Assembly: GCA_013407085.1 (NCBI GenBank)
Contig: JACCGJ010001873.1
Coordinates: 1 to 64,000, forward strand
Origin: Atriophallophorus winterbourni
Lineage: Eukaryota; Platyhelminthes; Trematoda; Plagiorchiida; Microphallidae
Direction: 5' to 3'
Length of the DNA: 64,000 nt
This document shows, piece by piece, positions 37,909 to 50,299 of the stretch. The translations under genes and the position numbers were made by a program. The stretch's first letter is position 1; every line of letters begins with the position of its first letter. The notes beneath the pieces are model-generated. The model was given only the letters and a program-made list of their open reading frames with translations. It ran no database searches and was not told the origin of the DNA.

Positions 37909-38202
37909 CTTTCCGACAAACAAAATCGCCTGGAGCAAACAACGCGATTCGCAGTCGCAAAACCAATTCCGAGAGGAATCCTTCTTCGGTATTCTGGAAC
38001 ATTTCCACACGTTTCAAAGTATCCAAGTGGGTTTGTATCGCGATTTCCGCTTTAAGTTTATCCGGCAAATTGTTGAGCACGTTGTCCTCGTCTGTTATTT
38101 TATTTGTGTACCACAAGTAGTCGAACCAATCGAAAACTCTCGCTTGCAAATTGTCAGGTACACGTCGTAGGGATAAGTAATGCTTCACTCTATCAAGCCG
38201 TG
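37909..38202 (-). CDS. CNG channel, exon 2: C-linker and start of the binding domain
   Basis: Acceptor aacttttag ends at 38203; donor gtacga starts at 37908 (minus strand). The 294-base exon encodes RLDRVKHYLSLRRVPDNLQA, then WFDYLW, LPDKLKAEIAIQTHLDTLKR, LVLRLRIALFAPGDFVCRKG. Each block lines up with the CNGA C-linker (KHYMQFRKV, WFDYLW, LPDKLRAEIAI, HLDTL, PGDYICKKG). The exon begins with two bases of a codon completed by the G at 51236, giving Ala in the family motif EFQAR. The C-linker carries ligand-induced motion from the binding domain to the pore. Confidence 0.96.
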
Positions 38203-38209
38203 CTAAAAG

Positions 38210-39180
38210 TTAGATATGCAATAAAAAACAGGTAAAAATCAACATGTGAAATAAAGGATTATGATTTAAGCTACGTCCTTTTTGTTGTGGGCCTCATGGG
38301 ATTAATATCAACCCTGGATGAATCTACGTTGATTACTAACAACTGGTGAGGAATTGTAGCAATCCTCTGCTTCAATCCAGGGTGGATAAGATTCACAGAG
38401 CTAGTTTCGTTTACTCATCCGAAAACATAATATGCACGTAAATGCGATAGCGTTCGCTCAAATTAAACATATTTTCACGAAATTTTTATCGCAAAACAAG
38501 TATGATTTAATGGACGTGTGCATATCCGGTTTGAATTTGACGACTAGTTTCGGCTTGCATTGAAACAGTGGGGGATAGGAGATTAAGTAATGAACCCTTA
38601 ACTTCAAGGCCCTGATAACAAGATAGTGGATCTCTATCAGATGCGTGCAAAAGTATGAAACTAGTGATGGTTTGTGTGGGGAGGTGAAGCCTGCGAAAGA
38701 AACTCAATTTACGTATCATATTCAAAAAATTAGCAATAAACACCAAGTTACACTATAGTATGTAACTATTAAATATCGTAACTCCTGAAATTCAATAATC
38801 TTAATACATATTTTATATAACATAATTCATATTTATGCGAAAGGATATGCGGCCCTGTGTAATTTTTAGACCATACGAGCGAGGGTAGGATGGGTGATGA
38901 ATTAATGGCGTTAAGCTGCTGTTTGTGTATTAATCGCTGATTTCATGTTTATTGTTCAAGACAACTCGACCTCAATCTGAACGTAAAGCTGTCAAATAAA
39001 TAACGAATAATAACTTTTTTATCCATACACTAATTCGTTTGTAATGTATTGTTGACTTGTAGACAGAATATGAAAGTAAATACAGGATGTGTGAGCAAGA
39101 TATGTGGTTAAAACTTAGATTGATCTATAGCCATGAGAAGAAAGTTTATGTGTTGAGAAATTACTTTGAGGCGGTTGAAA
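38210..39180. other. CNG intron 1, nothing recognised
   Basis: No coding or repeat signature found between exon 2 and the Penelope-like fragment. Confidence 0.5.
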
Positions 39181-39480
39181 TAACGAAGACCGAAAAGAAT
39201 GGTTTAATGGATATCTGACGTCCGGTTCTGTAGCGGATAAATATTAACACGTATGACCACTTTGTGTGCATGGATTAAGCAAACAGGCTCATTGTCCAGC
39301 AGACGTTGATTGCACGGGCACACAAACCAAGCAATTATGGGATTACACGGCATTCCAGTGTATGTCCATCTTAGGCAAATTCGTATGGCTCAAGCAATCG
39401 CAACATAAATTCCTGCTCGTACAGCACTCACAGTCTGACAAAACTTTAGCGCCAGAAGCGAAACGTTACCGAAAAAAGTT
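39180..39480 (+). mobile_element. Penelope-like element 3' end with hammerhead-type motif
   Basis: Bases 39220-39280 share an ordered set of words (CGGTTCTGTAGCGGATAA, TGTGTGCATGG) with the end of the Penelope-like element at 54270-54340. Downstream, at 39435-39470, lies a hammerhead-like motif with a long stem II: CTGACAA, a palindrome-like arm ending GCCAGAAGC, GAAACGTT and ACC. The invariant G8 is A (CTGACGA expected), so it is probably inactive. The surrounding open frame 39266-39532 is chance. Confidence 0.6.
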
Positions 39481-39539
39481 GAGAGACTTTGCTAGCGATC
39501 TAGTTTATTTGGCTGTGATGTACTTGAGATAACACTTAC

Positions 39540-40635
39540 TCTGTAACGTTTGTCATACTATAAGTTTGACAGAAATACTATTTTCCATAATATGAGTTTT
39601 TCTAGCAACTAGTTCAAAAGTTACTTTAAACACTACGTGCTAATTAATATAACTGCTAATGTAATTTTTTAATATAAAGTATTTTTAATTAGTCAGCTGT
39701 AAAGTGAAGTAACATAACGATGAACATATCACTGATTAGGAGATTAAAATTATATTGTATTAGGATATGGGGTTAAACTGACAATTTTCTTCAATGAATT
39801 TCATTTGAATATCAGTTTATTATTTTTAAGTCACCGTAATCTACGGTAAACTTGAAACACTTTGGTCTGTCTACATTTCATAATACATCCTATTATTTCA
39901 GAATATTCTAATGTTAGTTTAGTATGATATCATTTTGTTCTGATGCGAATTGATAGTGCTGGCGTCTTAAACAGCAGGTTCTAGTACTGTATCGTACACA
40001 ATTTAAAAGCTTTTGCATTACGCGATATTTATCTGAGCCATTACGTAATCGATAATTAGTGAACATTTAAGCTTCATATAGCAAGTAGACTTGAGATTAA
40101 TCCAAAAATGCCTCGCCGTGGTGAAAACGTACTAATTCACAGACCCATTTTAAATTAGTTAATTCGACTCTTAATAAAAGTTGTTCTTTATATTTTCTAG
40201 TAGCGTATAATTTCTGAAATATCCGAAAATAAGATTCATACAGCGAAAATATAATATCTACCATTTTAGAAAAAACGGAAGTCGTTCTATCGGATTAATT
40301 AATTCACAGCTGACTGGCGCGAATACAAGCGAACTAAAATCAATTAAAAATGGATGATCCGGAGCATGCAGTGAATGGTAAAACAAAATCAAATGATTCT
40401 GGTCGATAAGGACTGTGAGAAATGCTTTCGGTTGTGTTCGTATTTATCGAGAAGTTATTACAGTGCTATTCATGAATGGAAAGTGTCTTAATATTCATGA
40501 AACCTGATGATGTTTTAACGTGATTGGCGCCCGTGGAACGTAAAAGAGGAAGCATTAATATTGCGTGACAAAAAAAATATTTTATATTCATGAAGGAGTA
40601 TATTTTGGGCAATGAATATCGATAGAAATTATAAC
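39540..40635. other. Intronic stretch, nothing recognised
   Basis: AT-rich part of CNG intron 1 without an assignable feature. Confidence 0.5.
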
Positions 40636-40639
40636 CTCA

Positions 40640-40895
40640 ACGTTGGACAATTTAACTGGTACAATATATTCTGCATCATAAAGCTTTGAACCCATGCATT
40701 GAAGTAAACTATACATATCTACCCAATCCAACCGGTTGAAAACAATTTCTGCTCTATGTATTTTCACGTGATTTCTGAACTAATCAGTAGGCAAACAAAC
40801 CCCGTTTTACTACCTATGTTATTTGTAATTCGCATATTATTCTCTGGTTTTTGTAAAGATATGTGCTTTTTAGACCATTGAATTGAATTGAATTG
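40640..40895 (+). mobile_element. CR1-like LINE 3' end (short, severely 5'-truncated)
   Basis: The reverse complement of this segment matches 6809-7060 through many shared words (CGGGGTTTGTTTGCC, AACCGGTTGGAT, GTATAGTTTAC, GCATGGGTTCAAAG). It ends at the same junction TAGACCATTGAATTG with three to four TTGAA units. A length of about 250 bases and an exact 3' end fit target-primed insertion. Confidence 0.8.
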
Positions 40896-40899
40896 AGTG

Positions 40900-42650
40900 G
40901 GGAAGAGTAGGCGCTTCTTTCGTCTGTTCAGATTAAATCCAGCGAATTCCGTTACTCGACCTGTTATTGATTATCGCTGTGAACATGACTATCCAATCGG
41001 ACGGTAGGGTCACATGTTAGTGTGTGCTATATTTTATTGTCATAAGCTCACGAGGTGAATTGATAATCGAAATCAATCTAAGGAGGCCGACAACAATAGC
41101 ATTGGCTATAAAGTGGTTTGATGTATCGCTATCCTGGCAAATGAAGGCTGAGTAAAATGTCTTTGCAAACAGCGCATTGTGTTTGAACATATGTTTCATA
41201 CTGTAGTTTACTTGAATTTGTTCTCCGAGCTTGTTGAGTTTGCATCGGACGTTTCAATCATTTTAACGAGAATGCCAGATCGAGATATATAATTAACAGA
41301 ATTATGTGAGGCTATAATATCGGAAAATAAATGGGAACGGTCTCAATGGCATCGGTAATAGATGCACTTAATAGCTCTCAATGTAATTAAATTCTAGGAG
41401 AATTATATGCTTATCTCTAATAGAATCAATTACAAACACGTAGATCACAGGAAATTAGGTAATTTGTTTCAATGAAAAATACGGAAAAACTGACTATATA
41501 GCATCGACAAACTGGTATAGCACTCAGATTCTAATGCATTCAGTAATACAACTGCTAACGAAGGTTCGCACATCAAGCGTACTGTGCGAGTGCTGAAACA
41601 ACAAGGTTTGTCTGAAAAACGTAGTTTACGAAAAAGAAACACTTTTATAATCGTAAATTTAGTTCCCTTGAAATGCCTACTAAAACCTGGTGATTATTTC
41701 TTTATCAATTATACAGCCTCGCTGAGTTTGAAATCAAGCCTTAAAAGTGGCATTCTAAGGACTGCACAAAGTGTAGCAAACAACTAATTTAAAGTTTTAT
41801 CTTGAACTTCATTACGCCTTCAGATATGGCTTTGACCCGCTATTACTAATAAACTAGAGATCGGAGCATGGATGCAACAACAACACTCACTAAATTAAAA
41901 TGTAGATATTTGTTTCAGGGCAGATGTTTCTTCCAAAATATGTAATAGTGCATTACAACACTGTGAATGTTCTTGATGATTATAATACCGATATTGGAAC
42001 ACTGGGGAAGTCCCCTATGTCTCAACCCATCATTGTTAAAATTAAGCATCGATCTGGAATAGAAAATTTTTAGTATGCGAAACTCTGAATCAGCAGTGAC
42101 AATCGATTTATCTAACTCCTACCGAGATAGAAATTCCATTAATGGAAAATTTATTGAGCGCCTTCCCCCTCACAATTCCATCCATTTAATCATTTCCTAA
42201 CAAGCATTGAATACGCTTGAAAACACGGGGGAATTTGTGGTGAATGCCCGTGAAATTAACTTAATTCTTCCTATGGAGTTTTTTTCGAAAGTAAAATTTT
42301 CCAATCAATGTAAAATTCTTCCAACCACAATAATCTATGAGCACGTAAATTATTCTGCAGCACGTGTCTGTTACTATCCAATAAATCGTCACTCTGAATG
42401 GGATAGGATGGGATAAGGACGTGTTGGTAAATATTCACATACGATTGCGAAGCAAGTTCGAATTAAATGTGTTCAACTCTAGTTCTGAACGATGGCCAAT
42501 GGGTCATAGAACCTGATAATCATGATACGTTTGTATTGAAATGGACGGGATCTTTGTTGAAGCATACGTGTATGAGATTCATTTTCTTCCGCATCGATCG
42601 TTTAACTGTTATTGAAGCAATAGATAATTAGACTGATAAGCAATGTATTG
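40900..42650. other. Intronic stretch, nothing recognised
   Basis: Short frames only, e.g. 41584-41787 and 42207-42416, without domain or splice support. Confidence 0.5.
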
Positions 42651-42670
42651 TGGTGCTCACATTCCAATCC

Positions 42671-42726
42671 CTTACACACCACTACCGCTTTCTGGCTGTT
42701 TGCCGTCATCAGGTGAAAACAGTAAG
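42671..42726 (-). ncRNA. Hammerhead ribozyme-like motif (family A, left unit)
   Basis: CTGATGA 42712-42706, GAA and a stem III reading AGCGGT (one change), cleavage-position A, GTGG. Distal stem I CTTAC/GTAAG is intact. The proximal stem has TCAC for CCAC. Confidence 0.6.
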
Positions 42727-42911
42727 ATCAGGTTCAGTGAGCCTTGAAACAATGGAAAAGCGGTAAACAAAGTTAAACTTGTATGCCACTGTTTTATAGA
42801 GTTCTTACAAAGAACTACGATGTTCAAATACAGAATCACGAAGTGATTCCTGGTCAAGCGCTCGAGGCGCATATTAGGAACCAATGTATTGTGGTGCTCA
42901 CACCCCCATCC

Positions 42912-42967
42912 CTTATACACTACTACCAGTTTCTGGTTGTTTGCCGTCATCAGGTGGAGACAGTAAG
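42912..42967 (-). ncRNA. Hammerhead ribozyme-like motif (family A, right unit)
   Basis: CTGATGA, loop AAACA, GAA, then stem III ACTGGT. Stem I CCAC faces GTAG. Distal CTTAC pairs with GTATAAG with two extra bases. Confidence 0.6.
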
Positions 42968-43169
42968 ATCAGGTTCAGTGAGCCTTGATGAGCATCTAGC
43001 TGACCAAACCATTCTTGATTAATTCTCGCTCACAAACATTGACGCTTTTAATTTGGTCCCTTAGTTATTGCTACACTGAGCAGCACATGCATTCAAGAGT
43101 TATACCAAACGACATCCATAAATTCAACTTGTGGGTGCGCAAATTATATTTATGATGTACGCTAATCAC

Positions 43170-43700
43170 GAGGTTTTGAATGATATACAGAACTGCACCA
43201 TCCAGCACAACGCAAAAGTACGAAGCACCGACGACGACAATTGCAAAACCTTAATAATTACGGTTTTCGGAATGATTGCATTGGAACGTTTCGAGCGACA
43301 TCTTCGTAACCATGAGAAGATTGCCAACGTCAGTCGCAATCGAACGATATGAAGTCGTTAAGGTCACTTAAACGAGACTTGCTTGGTAAGGGCTTAAAGT
43401 GTTCCGGTTGGCGTAAAATCGATTTGCAAATCAGATCGGACTGACAACCGGAACAGACACGTTTAAAGAAAGTGTTGTGTGTTATGTGGCTAGCCTATAC
43501 AATATATGCATGTTTGGTTTTTTAGCTTGTGCGTAATAAACGCATTTGACCAATCGACTGATTATTGTGTTATGGGACTGTGGCTGAAGGCGATTAGCGT
43601 TGGGCAGTTGACCTTACGGATGAATCGGGTTTAATGTTCAAATGGCTATGAAACGCAGGAACTAAGTTGGTTATTATAAAAGCTCGTTTGCATACATCTC
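43170..43700 (+). repeat. Family D dispersed repeat
   Basis: Shares TAATAATTACGGTTTTCGGA, GATTGCATTGGAACGTTTCG, TAAGGGCTTAAAGTGTTCCG, GACAACCGGAACAGACACGT and GCGATTAGCGTTGG with the other copies. AATAAACGCATTTGACC corresponds to the 36800 region of another copy. Confidence 0.65.
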
Positions 43701-43709
43701 CATCACAGA

Positions 43710-46700
43710 TGATTATTGTTAGAGGTTCACTTTTACGATGTTGACGGCTAATGACATATCCTATCAGAATGTAGTCAATTATATTATCATTATTCATTAG
43801 CATGAAATTAACATTCAGTAAACGCAATTTCTAAAGGACATATTTGCTGGAGATAATTTATTTATTCAAATAGACTTCGGAATGAACTACTCCACCCATG
43901 TTAGTTCCATTATGGTTGCAGAAGTAGGGTCAACAATTGGTCACTAAAGCTCCATTGCAAATTGACCATCTAATCTAGACCAACTGCTAACGAAGTATAT
44001 GAGAAACAAAAAATCAGTATTTACATGCACTTCAATCACACACACATCACAATGAAAATAAGAGTTTAGTGTGAAAATGATCAAAACGATTCCATGCATT
44101 TGCATAGTAAACAAAGAAAAAATAACACGATGTTGCGTTATTGATGGGTTGACTCAACAATTGACAGAACCAAAATAAAGACGTCCATTATTCAATCTAT
44201 GAACGCTGGCAAGCACCACAACGATTTTTCAGCATTAAATATTGAAAAAATTGCTTCGAAAGCATTTTCACTCAAACACTAGTGAACTCAATTCAATCGA
44301 AACCGGCACATTCTATGTGGGCAGCAATTAATCAGGTTCAACCACGCACGATCACCATGATTTTGTGACATTATGCAATCGTTAAAATACAAGTTTTAAG
44401 TTGCTTAGCATAATCGAATGCTTCAACCTCAAGAAGAGTAATTTTTGTTTGCCGCTGAACAGACTACAACTAGACGCTGTACGAGCAGTGCCAACTAACT
44501 GTAGACTTCATGATGCGATGAATCCTGATGACAAGTTTGTTATAAGTTTGTTACAATTTTAAGCAATTTAACCAAGGAAATATATTGAGTGAATAATCTC
44601 ATTTTTATGCATACATAACTATTCGCATCGATTAAAGAAGACAAACACACAAATAATACTTGAAGAGCGAGTAGCGTGAGTGATGGTCAGATAAAATCTC
44701 GAATAGCTAATGTTGTAACTACCGTATTAACATGTCTAAATAAAGAGAAATTTTTCGTCAATTAGATAAAGTTGAAGTATGTTCTGTTGCATATTTAATT
44801 TGCTTCCAACATTGGCTCACTGATGCCTTTGTGGTTGACCTCCTTGCGTCGATGTCTACTATTGATGTAAATGATGATTTCATGCGTTCCAAATGATTAA
44901 ACTACCCATTTGGGAAGAAGCAACCACTTCCGAAACGTTCACCGCGAAAGGGTAATCGGTCAATCGGCGATGCTTCCTAGCCTTGGTGCGATCTAAAGCA
45001 AGCGGATGAGAGCACTACCTAGGCGGAAGGCTTTCATGGAATTACGAGCTTTACCTGCGCGGGGTCAAGTTGAGCTTTGAGGCGCCAATCAACAGCCATC
45101 GGAGTTTCGCCAGATCACATTGGATCACGTGTGCAGGCCAGCAACCGGATTTAGTTTTCACTTGCTATAAATCTATCTTTCAAGTGGAAGCGTATTCTTG
45201 AAATCAATCAGGCTAGGACATACTGGAACCACTCATCACTGATATTCCTGGAACACATCTTGATTGATTCAGACCATCAAGAAAACTGCTACGGTTGTGT
45301 ATTTCTCCTATTTCGATCCAAATCTATTTTGCTGAACTAGCGTTTCTTATCCGCAGAAAATCATACAAATCTAAACAAGCATTCCACGTATCAAATAATG
45401 CATACTTTTTACAGAATAAAAATGCTACATCATTCAATGTGCTCAGTTGGAGTTTCGCTTAACGCGATCTTCTCTGGAATCTTCGTTTTACAATAATGCT
45501 ACGGTTTAACTTTTAGAAAATTGTGTGTGATGTGTGGTGACTGGTAAAACCCGTAACGGGAAACACCCTGTTTCGCGGGTGCGCTCAAAATATCAATATC
45601 TCTTCATGTTAATAAATCAAGTATTAAGCACCAGCTATATGAAAATTATCGGCTTGTTGCGTTAAAACCATTAAATGAGAATAAGTTTTCATGAAAAGTA
45701 AATGTATATTAGACCACATTTGTAGTAAGCCTGATTGCAATAGTTTATTTCAAATAAGTTCACCACATTTCAATATAGCCGCCTTATTATTGTCCATATA
45801 GCCTGTTCAATCATTGAAATTTATTCACACATTATTTGGTGATTTTAGAAAGTTTATTTATTTACTCCCAAAATGTTGGTAGTTTGCTCTAGTTTTTGCT
45901 CTAAAACCTAGCAACTCACTCGGATGGCTGCCTCCTGAATCCCTTTCTTCAATGTGCACTTTATGATATCCTAAATCATCTGATAAACTGATATTAAAAT
46001 TATAACTCTTCCCCGAGGCAAATATCATAATTATATTGCACAAAGCATGATCTTACAATTATTTTATTGGTGCCCCATTTAGGTAACACGTTTCATAGAT
46101 TGCATCGAATTACTTGCCCGGATATTACCACAAACGTGACAGTTTGAAGGCTGTTGCTTACCTTACACTTGTGTTTGAAATAGAAGTAAAAATAAAACAA
46201 TTAAACAGCGATTCGCTCAACTTTTGTGCCTTTCAAGTTCAAGTACATCAACAATAATTTTTCAGTGATTTCAATGCCATTTTCTTCGTCGCAACAATCG
46301 GGGCGCATAAAATCTTTCTTTCGATAAAACATTGTATATGCCAAAATGAAGAATTCAGGTGCCTTTCCGAAATCCAGTCCAACTGACTCTGAATCCGCAG
46401 AAATTAAAGGTCACTTAGAAGTGATATTGATCATGATGAATGGCGGAATTTCGGGCTCCATTTATAATTTTGATAAGATAAACTTTTCAATTCCAATCAA
46501 TATGGGTTTTGTGGTGGAATCATTTTCAGTGTATATTTAGCTCGATACCGGTTAACTCGAAAACGTTGTCGCCATAATTTTCAGAACAAGGTAAAAGGAC
46601 ATCATTTATGAAGGAAAGTTTGAATAATATCTTAATAATTTCAGTTTGCCTGAGTTATCGTATGCTCGAAGGGTTGAATATTAAAAATTCATCAGATTCA

Positions 46701-47550
46701 ACATAAAGTTAAACATCTACATGCCTGTCGATGATTCTACCATCAGCGTATACTCAGCAATAAACCTCACGAAACAGAAGACTGATAATGAATAGTTCAC
46801 TGAATCTGACATACATTCCATGTTTACTACAATGCTGCTTTAATTTTCTCTTGTATGATTTTCCACGAGAATTTAGCGCGAGAAATTATGGAACAAGAAA
46901 AATCATATTTTGTAACGTTTTACACTCTGGCAGAAAATAACGTTGGCAATGTCCTTGCAAACATTCACGCAAAGTGCGCCCATCCGAAACATGCAAAAAA
47001 CTCTATTAAAAAATAAACGACCATCATTATTAGGTGTTTGAATCCTCTCAAAAATTGTACCTTACTCCAGCTGTTCGTATTTCATTACGATGTCTGAACA
47101 CATGGAAGAAATCTGTCGACATTTTATGATGAATGTTTCCTTGTTAGTTGCAGCATTATGTTCCGACCCTCGGCAGTTGTATTGTACAACATCATATTGC
47201 CAGAGAGCAGTCAGTCTGCTGATACATCCAAGCACACAAAACATGTAAACATCAATTTGTCTGTGATGGGTCGAATGGGAAAAGAGCTACACTTTGTGTA
47301 AAACAACAACATCTTTGGTGAGAAAAAGTTTTCTTGATAAATCACATCAGTTTAAAATAACACAAGTTTCTCTTCATAAATAATTTCTCAAGGAAGAAGA
47401 AAATGCAAACTGTTCAAATAAGACCAACATATTGTAATGGTCATATCTCAAAATGCACGTCATTAAATTGGTAAATCTAAGCAACTTGAGGGCTGCTATT
47501 GATATTTATATTCAAGGTAATTCAAGCTGAATAATAACCATATGATGGTA
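43710..47550. other. Intronic stretch, mostly unassigned
   Basis: Bases about 45080-45150 on the minus strand share GGCCTGCACACGTG with the leader of the RTE-like LINE at 18938. This is the only link found. The rest is unassigned AT-rich DNA. Confidence 0.4.
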
Positions 47551-47559
47551 AAAATTGAA

Positions 47560-49640
47560 ATGTACGTGTAGCGAACCAGATGATGAATTAGAGTAAGCAG
47601 TATATAAGCATTCGGGAAAAGAATAATTTAATAAAAATCGCCTAATTTCGTTTTAAAATCAAGCTAGTGGAGTGAGCAACGCTAGAAGGTAAACTGTTCC
47701 AAGTAAAACAGACACGGAATGAATTGAAATACCTTCTACAACACATATTCATGGGTCGGATAATTTCTGGTATACATTCGCGTGAATAAATCCTTTAAGG
47801 GGTGGCTTGTGGTATGGAATATTTTGTAAAGTAGGATAAGGTCTCCACTGATTCGTCGATTAGGAAAGTCGAACAGATTCAGATGAGCTATCCTCTTTTA
47901 TAAGACTTGTTTTTTAATGCTGAGAACTAGTTTTGTTGAGCGGTGATTGATTCTCTGCAACATCCTTCTTGAGCCACGGAGACCATGACTGCACACTGTA
48001 ATTCATGACTGGTCTCGATTATGTATTCATGATCCTTGGTAATGTGTTTGGCGAAAATTTCCCAAATACGCGTTTGAGAGATTTTTGATACGTGTTGCAT
48101 TTTTAAAGGTAGTGTTAGTTTAAAGTGAGTTTTCCAACTGGACTATATCCTGCCACCCAAACCTTTCTCATTACCGTAATTTTCAGGGACATGTGAACCT
48201 ATATGGTATGTGAACTCTTCTCTATTGCCCATATTCATGAGCTCGCAATTGTTGAATTTGATCAGCAGTGTTTTCTTAGACACGTATCAAGATCTTTTAA
48301 TAATAGTAGACAGTCTTCTGGGCTGTGGATACAACGACATTTTTTAAGGGGCTTCGGACCGATGCCCTTAGAATTCGTAGATTTGGCGATGCGGAACGTG
48401 TCCGTCACAGCTACATCATGCAGGCCAAGTATATCACTGAGGAATATCCATTGTAGCTCATCGTGTTTGCGCTTCACTGCTCTATCAGTTGCTTCATCAA
48501 CTTCTGTGACTCCCAAATGATTAAAACTCGATCATTCCTCTGCTTCGTTTGGGCTTGTTGCTGAGCGTTTTAGCCATTTCCACCAGAGCACATCGACGAA
48601 GATCCTTGAAGTGGTCTCCAAAACCTCACTACTCAAAAGAAAAGCGGATATTACGATGTTTTCTAAACCCCCCTCAGCGTTGACGGTGATTTTAAGCAGA
48701 CTTGGCTGGTCATGATTTGATGAAGTAGGTTTACGTTTCACTCGTATAAATGATAGTGATTCAACTGGCTCCAAGTCCATACTGCTGCACAACCTTCTCT
48801 ATTCTCCTTTATCGTGCTTTAGCAGGTCCCATAGTAAGGGGGCGCTCGTGTTCTTTACATTGATGCAAATCACCCTTAGTCTATGGAGCCACTGTACACT
48901 GTGTGCTTGTCGCTCACGCTGGTTGCGGGTCGTTTCAACTGCCTTAGATCGAATACCTATCGTGTCCACTTCAGGAGTATTTTGCACAGTGACTTTTGGT
49001 GTTGAATCTGATGGATTTCACTGAAACTTCAGATGAGCAGGTGGCTTTAGCGCCGTAAACGTTTTTCGGACCGAGAACGTTTTGAGCAATCAGGCCCTCA
49101 ACAGTCGCATTTATAAAGGTGCAGGTTCGATGAGGAAAACGCTCTTCAAGACTCTCTGGCATATTTGCAACAGCTGAACCTTCGTGTTCAATGAACTGCG
49201 AAGATGCAGCTTGTGACGGATATTACAGTCAGAGTGTCCGATTGATCGAAAGCTATGCAAGAATTCTGAGCGATGCCCAGAGTCTCAACCGATGCCTTCA
49301 ACGTTTGTATGCTGAGTTTTAAGCTCAGCTTTCAATCATCCAGGTTGTTTTGCTGGACACTTGCGCGAGCAGATAAATCTGCGTTTGAAATTAGTTCGAC
49401 CATTTTCAAACACGTAGCACACATCAGGCCTGTTTTCATCATTTAGGATCGATATCACTGATTTGTCACATTTTGCGTGACACGTGTGTGAACAGTTGCG
49501 ACACGTGACAAATTTGACCTTAAAAGTCACGACTTTCTTGTAGACGTCCCATGTTTCGCGAACATCAGATCGCGTCATGAGAACCGGGTCAACCAAAAGT
49601 ACAAATCAGAGCACAAAAATCGATACGGCTTGGGTTGGTT
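47560..49640 (-). mobile_element. CR1-like LINE with internal deletion: ORF1 plus RT C-terminus
   Basis: Minus strand, 5' to 3'. ORF1 pieces run from about 49600 to 48262: a PHD-like Cys/His cluster (TCRNCSHTCHAKCDKS at about 49503, later CSRKCPAKQPG) and a C-terminal DTFRIAKSTNSKGIGPKPLK with LLLKDLDTCLRK, typical of CR1-clade ORF1. Almost directly after its stop comes the RT C-terminus at about 48140-47630, with an LFDFPNRRISGDLILLYKIF-like stretch and KDLFTRMYTRNY in shifting frames. The endonuclease and most of the RT are missing, about 2 kb less than a full element. Several stops and frameshifts make it non-coding. Confidence 0.75.
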
Positions 49641-49649
49641 TGTTTGGTA

Positions 49650-50150
49650 TTGTGTGGAGTTGACGGAATATTTTGTCACCTCATTTAGCCACGAATTTGT
49701 TAGTCTACCGTTGAGAATATTGGTATGAACTTGATTTCAGGTTGAGTATTTCTCCGAGTAGTTCCCAACAGTGGTAAACACCGATGGGTTGATCTAACAG
49801 CAGAAACACGAAAGACATTTATATATACGAACAAACTTCAAAAATTCCACGGGTGATGCACACAAAGAACAACACGTCGTAGATGGATAATTCTTATACG
49901 AATAGATCCGTCGAAGCAAAAGTTCAGATAGATATCCAAGAATGAAACGTATGAAAGTTATATTCAAAAATATTGGACCTCAAAATAGTCCAACAGCACG
50001 TCAACATACAACAACAAATGTTCAACAGAATACAACAGAATGAATTCCAAAATCTACGAAAACAAATGATTTTATGCGAAACCTAATGTCTTACGTCCGC
50101 ATTCAGCGTTAAACTTTAATTTCTAAATGCAAAGTAATTCGAGTGCAATC
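49650..50150. other. Intronic stretch, nothing recognised
   Basis: Possibly part of the leader of the CR1-like element on its 5' side, but no motif proves it. Confidence 0.4.
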
Positions 50151-50159
50151 GGTTAGAAC

Positions 50160-50290
50160 AAGTTTTGGGTACCGTTTCACTTCTGGCACAAGCTTCGTCA
50201 GACCAGGGTTAATAGTCAGGACGGTGAACATGACTAAGTAGCAGTCAACCCACCACCACTGATTTGACCTTACCGCAAAACAGCCTATAG
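50160..50290 (-). repeat. Penelope-type hammerhead repeat
   Basis: Minus strand: GGT (50204-50202) pairs with ACC (50170-50168) as stem I, CTGACGA 50201-50195, a stem II arm AGCTTGTGCCAGAAGT, GAAAC 50178-50174, then GG and T at the cleavage position. The base before that T should be U and is G. The flank (CAGTGGTGGTGGG) matches the copy at 1585-1760. Confidence 0.6.
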
Positions 50291-50299
50291 TACGCCTAA

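Larger units (their letters stand above)
42655..42990 (-). repeat. Tandem hammerhead repeat, family A, 241-base unit
   Basis: Two hammerhead motifs on the minus strand at 42726-42671 and 42967-42912 flank one complete body. Matching landmarks (GTAAGATCAGGTTCAGTGAG at 42722 and 42963) are exactly 241 bases apart. A partial second body begins at 42963 and breaks off at about 42990. The body carries the same GTTCTTACAAAGAACTACG and AAGCGCTCGAGGCGC segments as the fold-back at 6278-6640. Head-to-tail units with one hammerhead each are the layout of retrozyme-like and schistosome alpha-type elements, which are copied through self-cleaved RNA. Confidence 0.8.

Noticed and set aside
39266..39532. 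89-codon open frame as a gene
   Set aside because: It overlaps a Penelope-type 3' end and hammerhead motif and has no domain of its own.
42783..43022. Open frame over the tandem hammerhead repeat as a protein
   Set aside because: It is the repeat read in one frame. The same false frames appear at the other repeat copies, e.g. 6250-6501 and 52264-52515.
44525..44550. Other CTGATGA occurrences (for example 44525, 40506, 58588, 59677, and minus strand near 36052 and 46690) as hammerheads
   Set aside because: No GAAA at the right distance and no stem pairing.
48262..49596. Minus-strand frames with a Cys/His finger as host genes
   Set aside because: The order and content match CR1 ORF1 followed by an RT tail, with frameshifts and stops.
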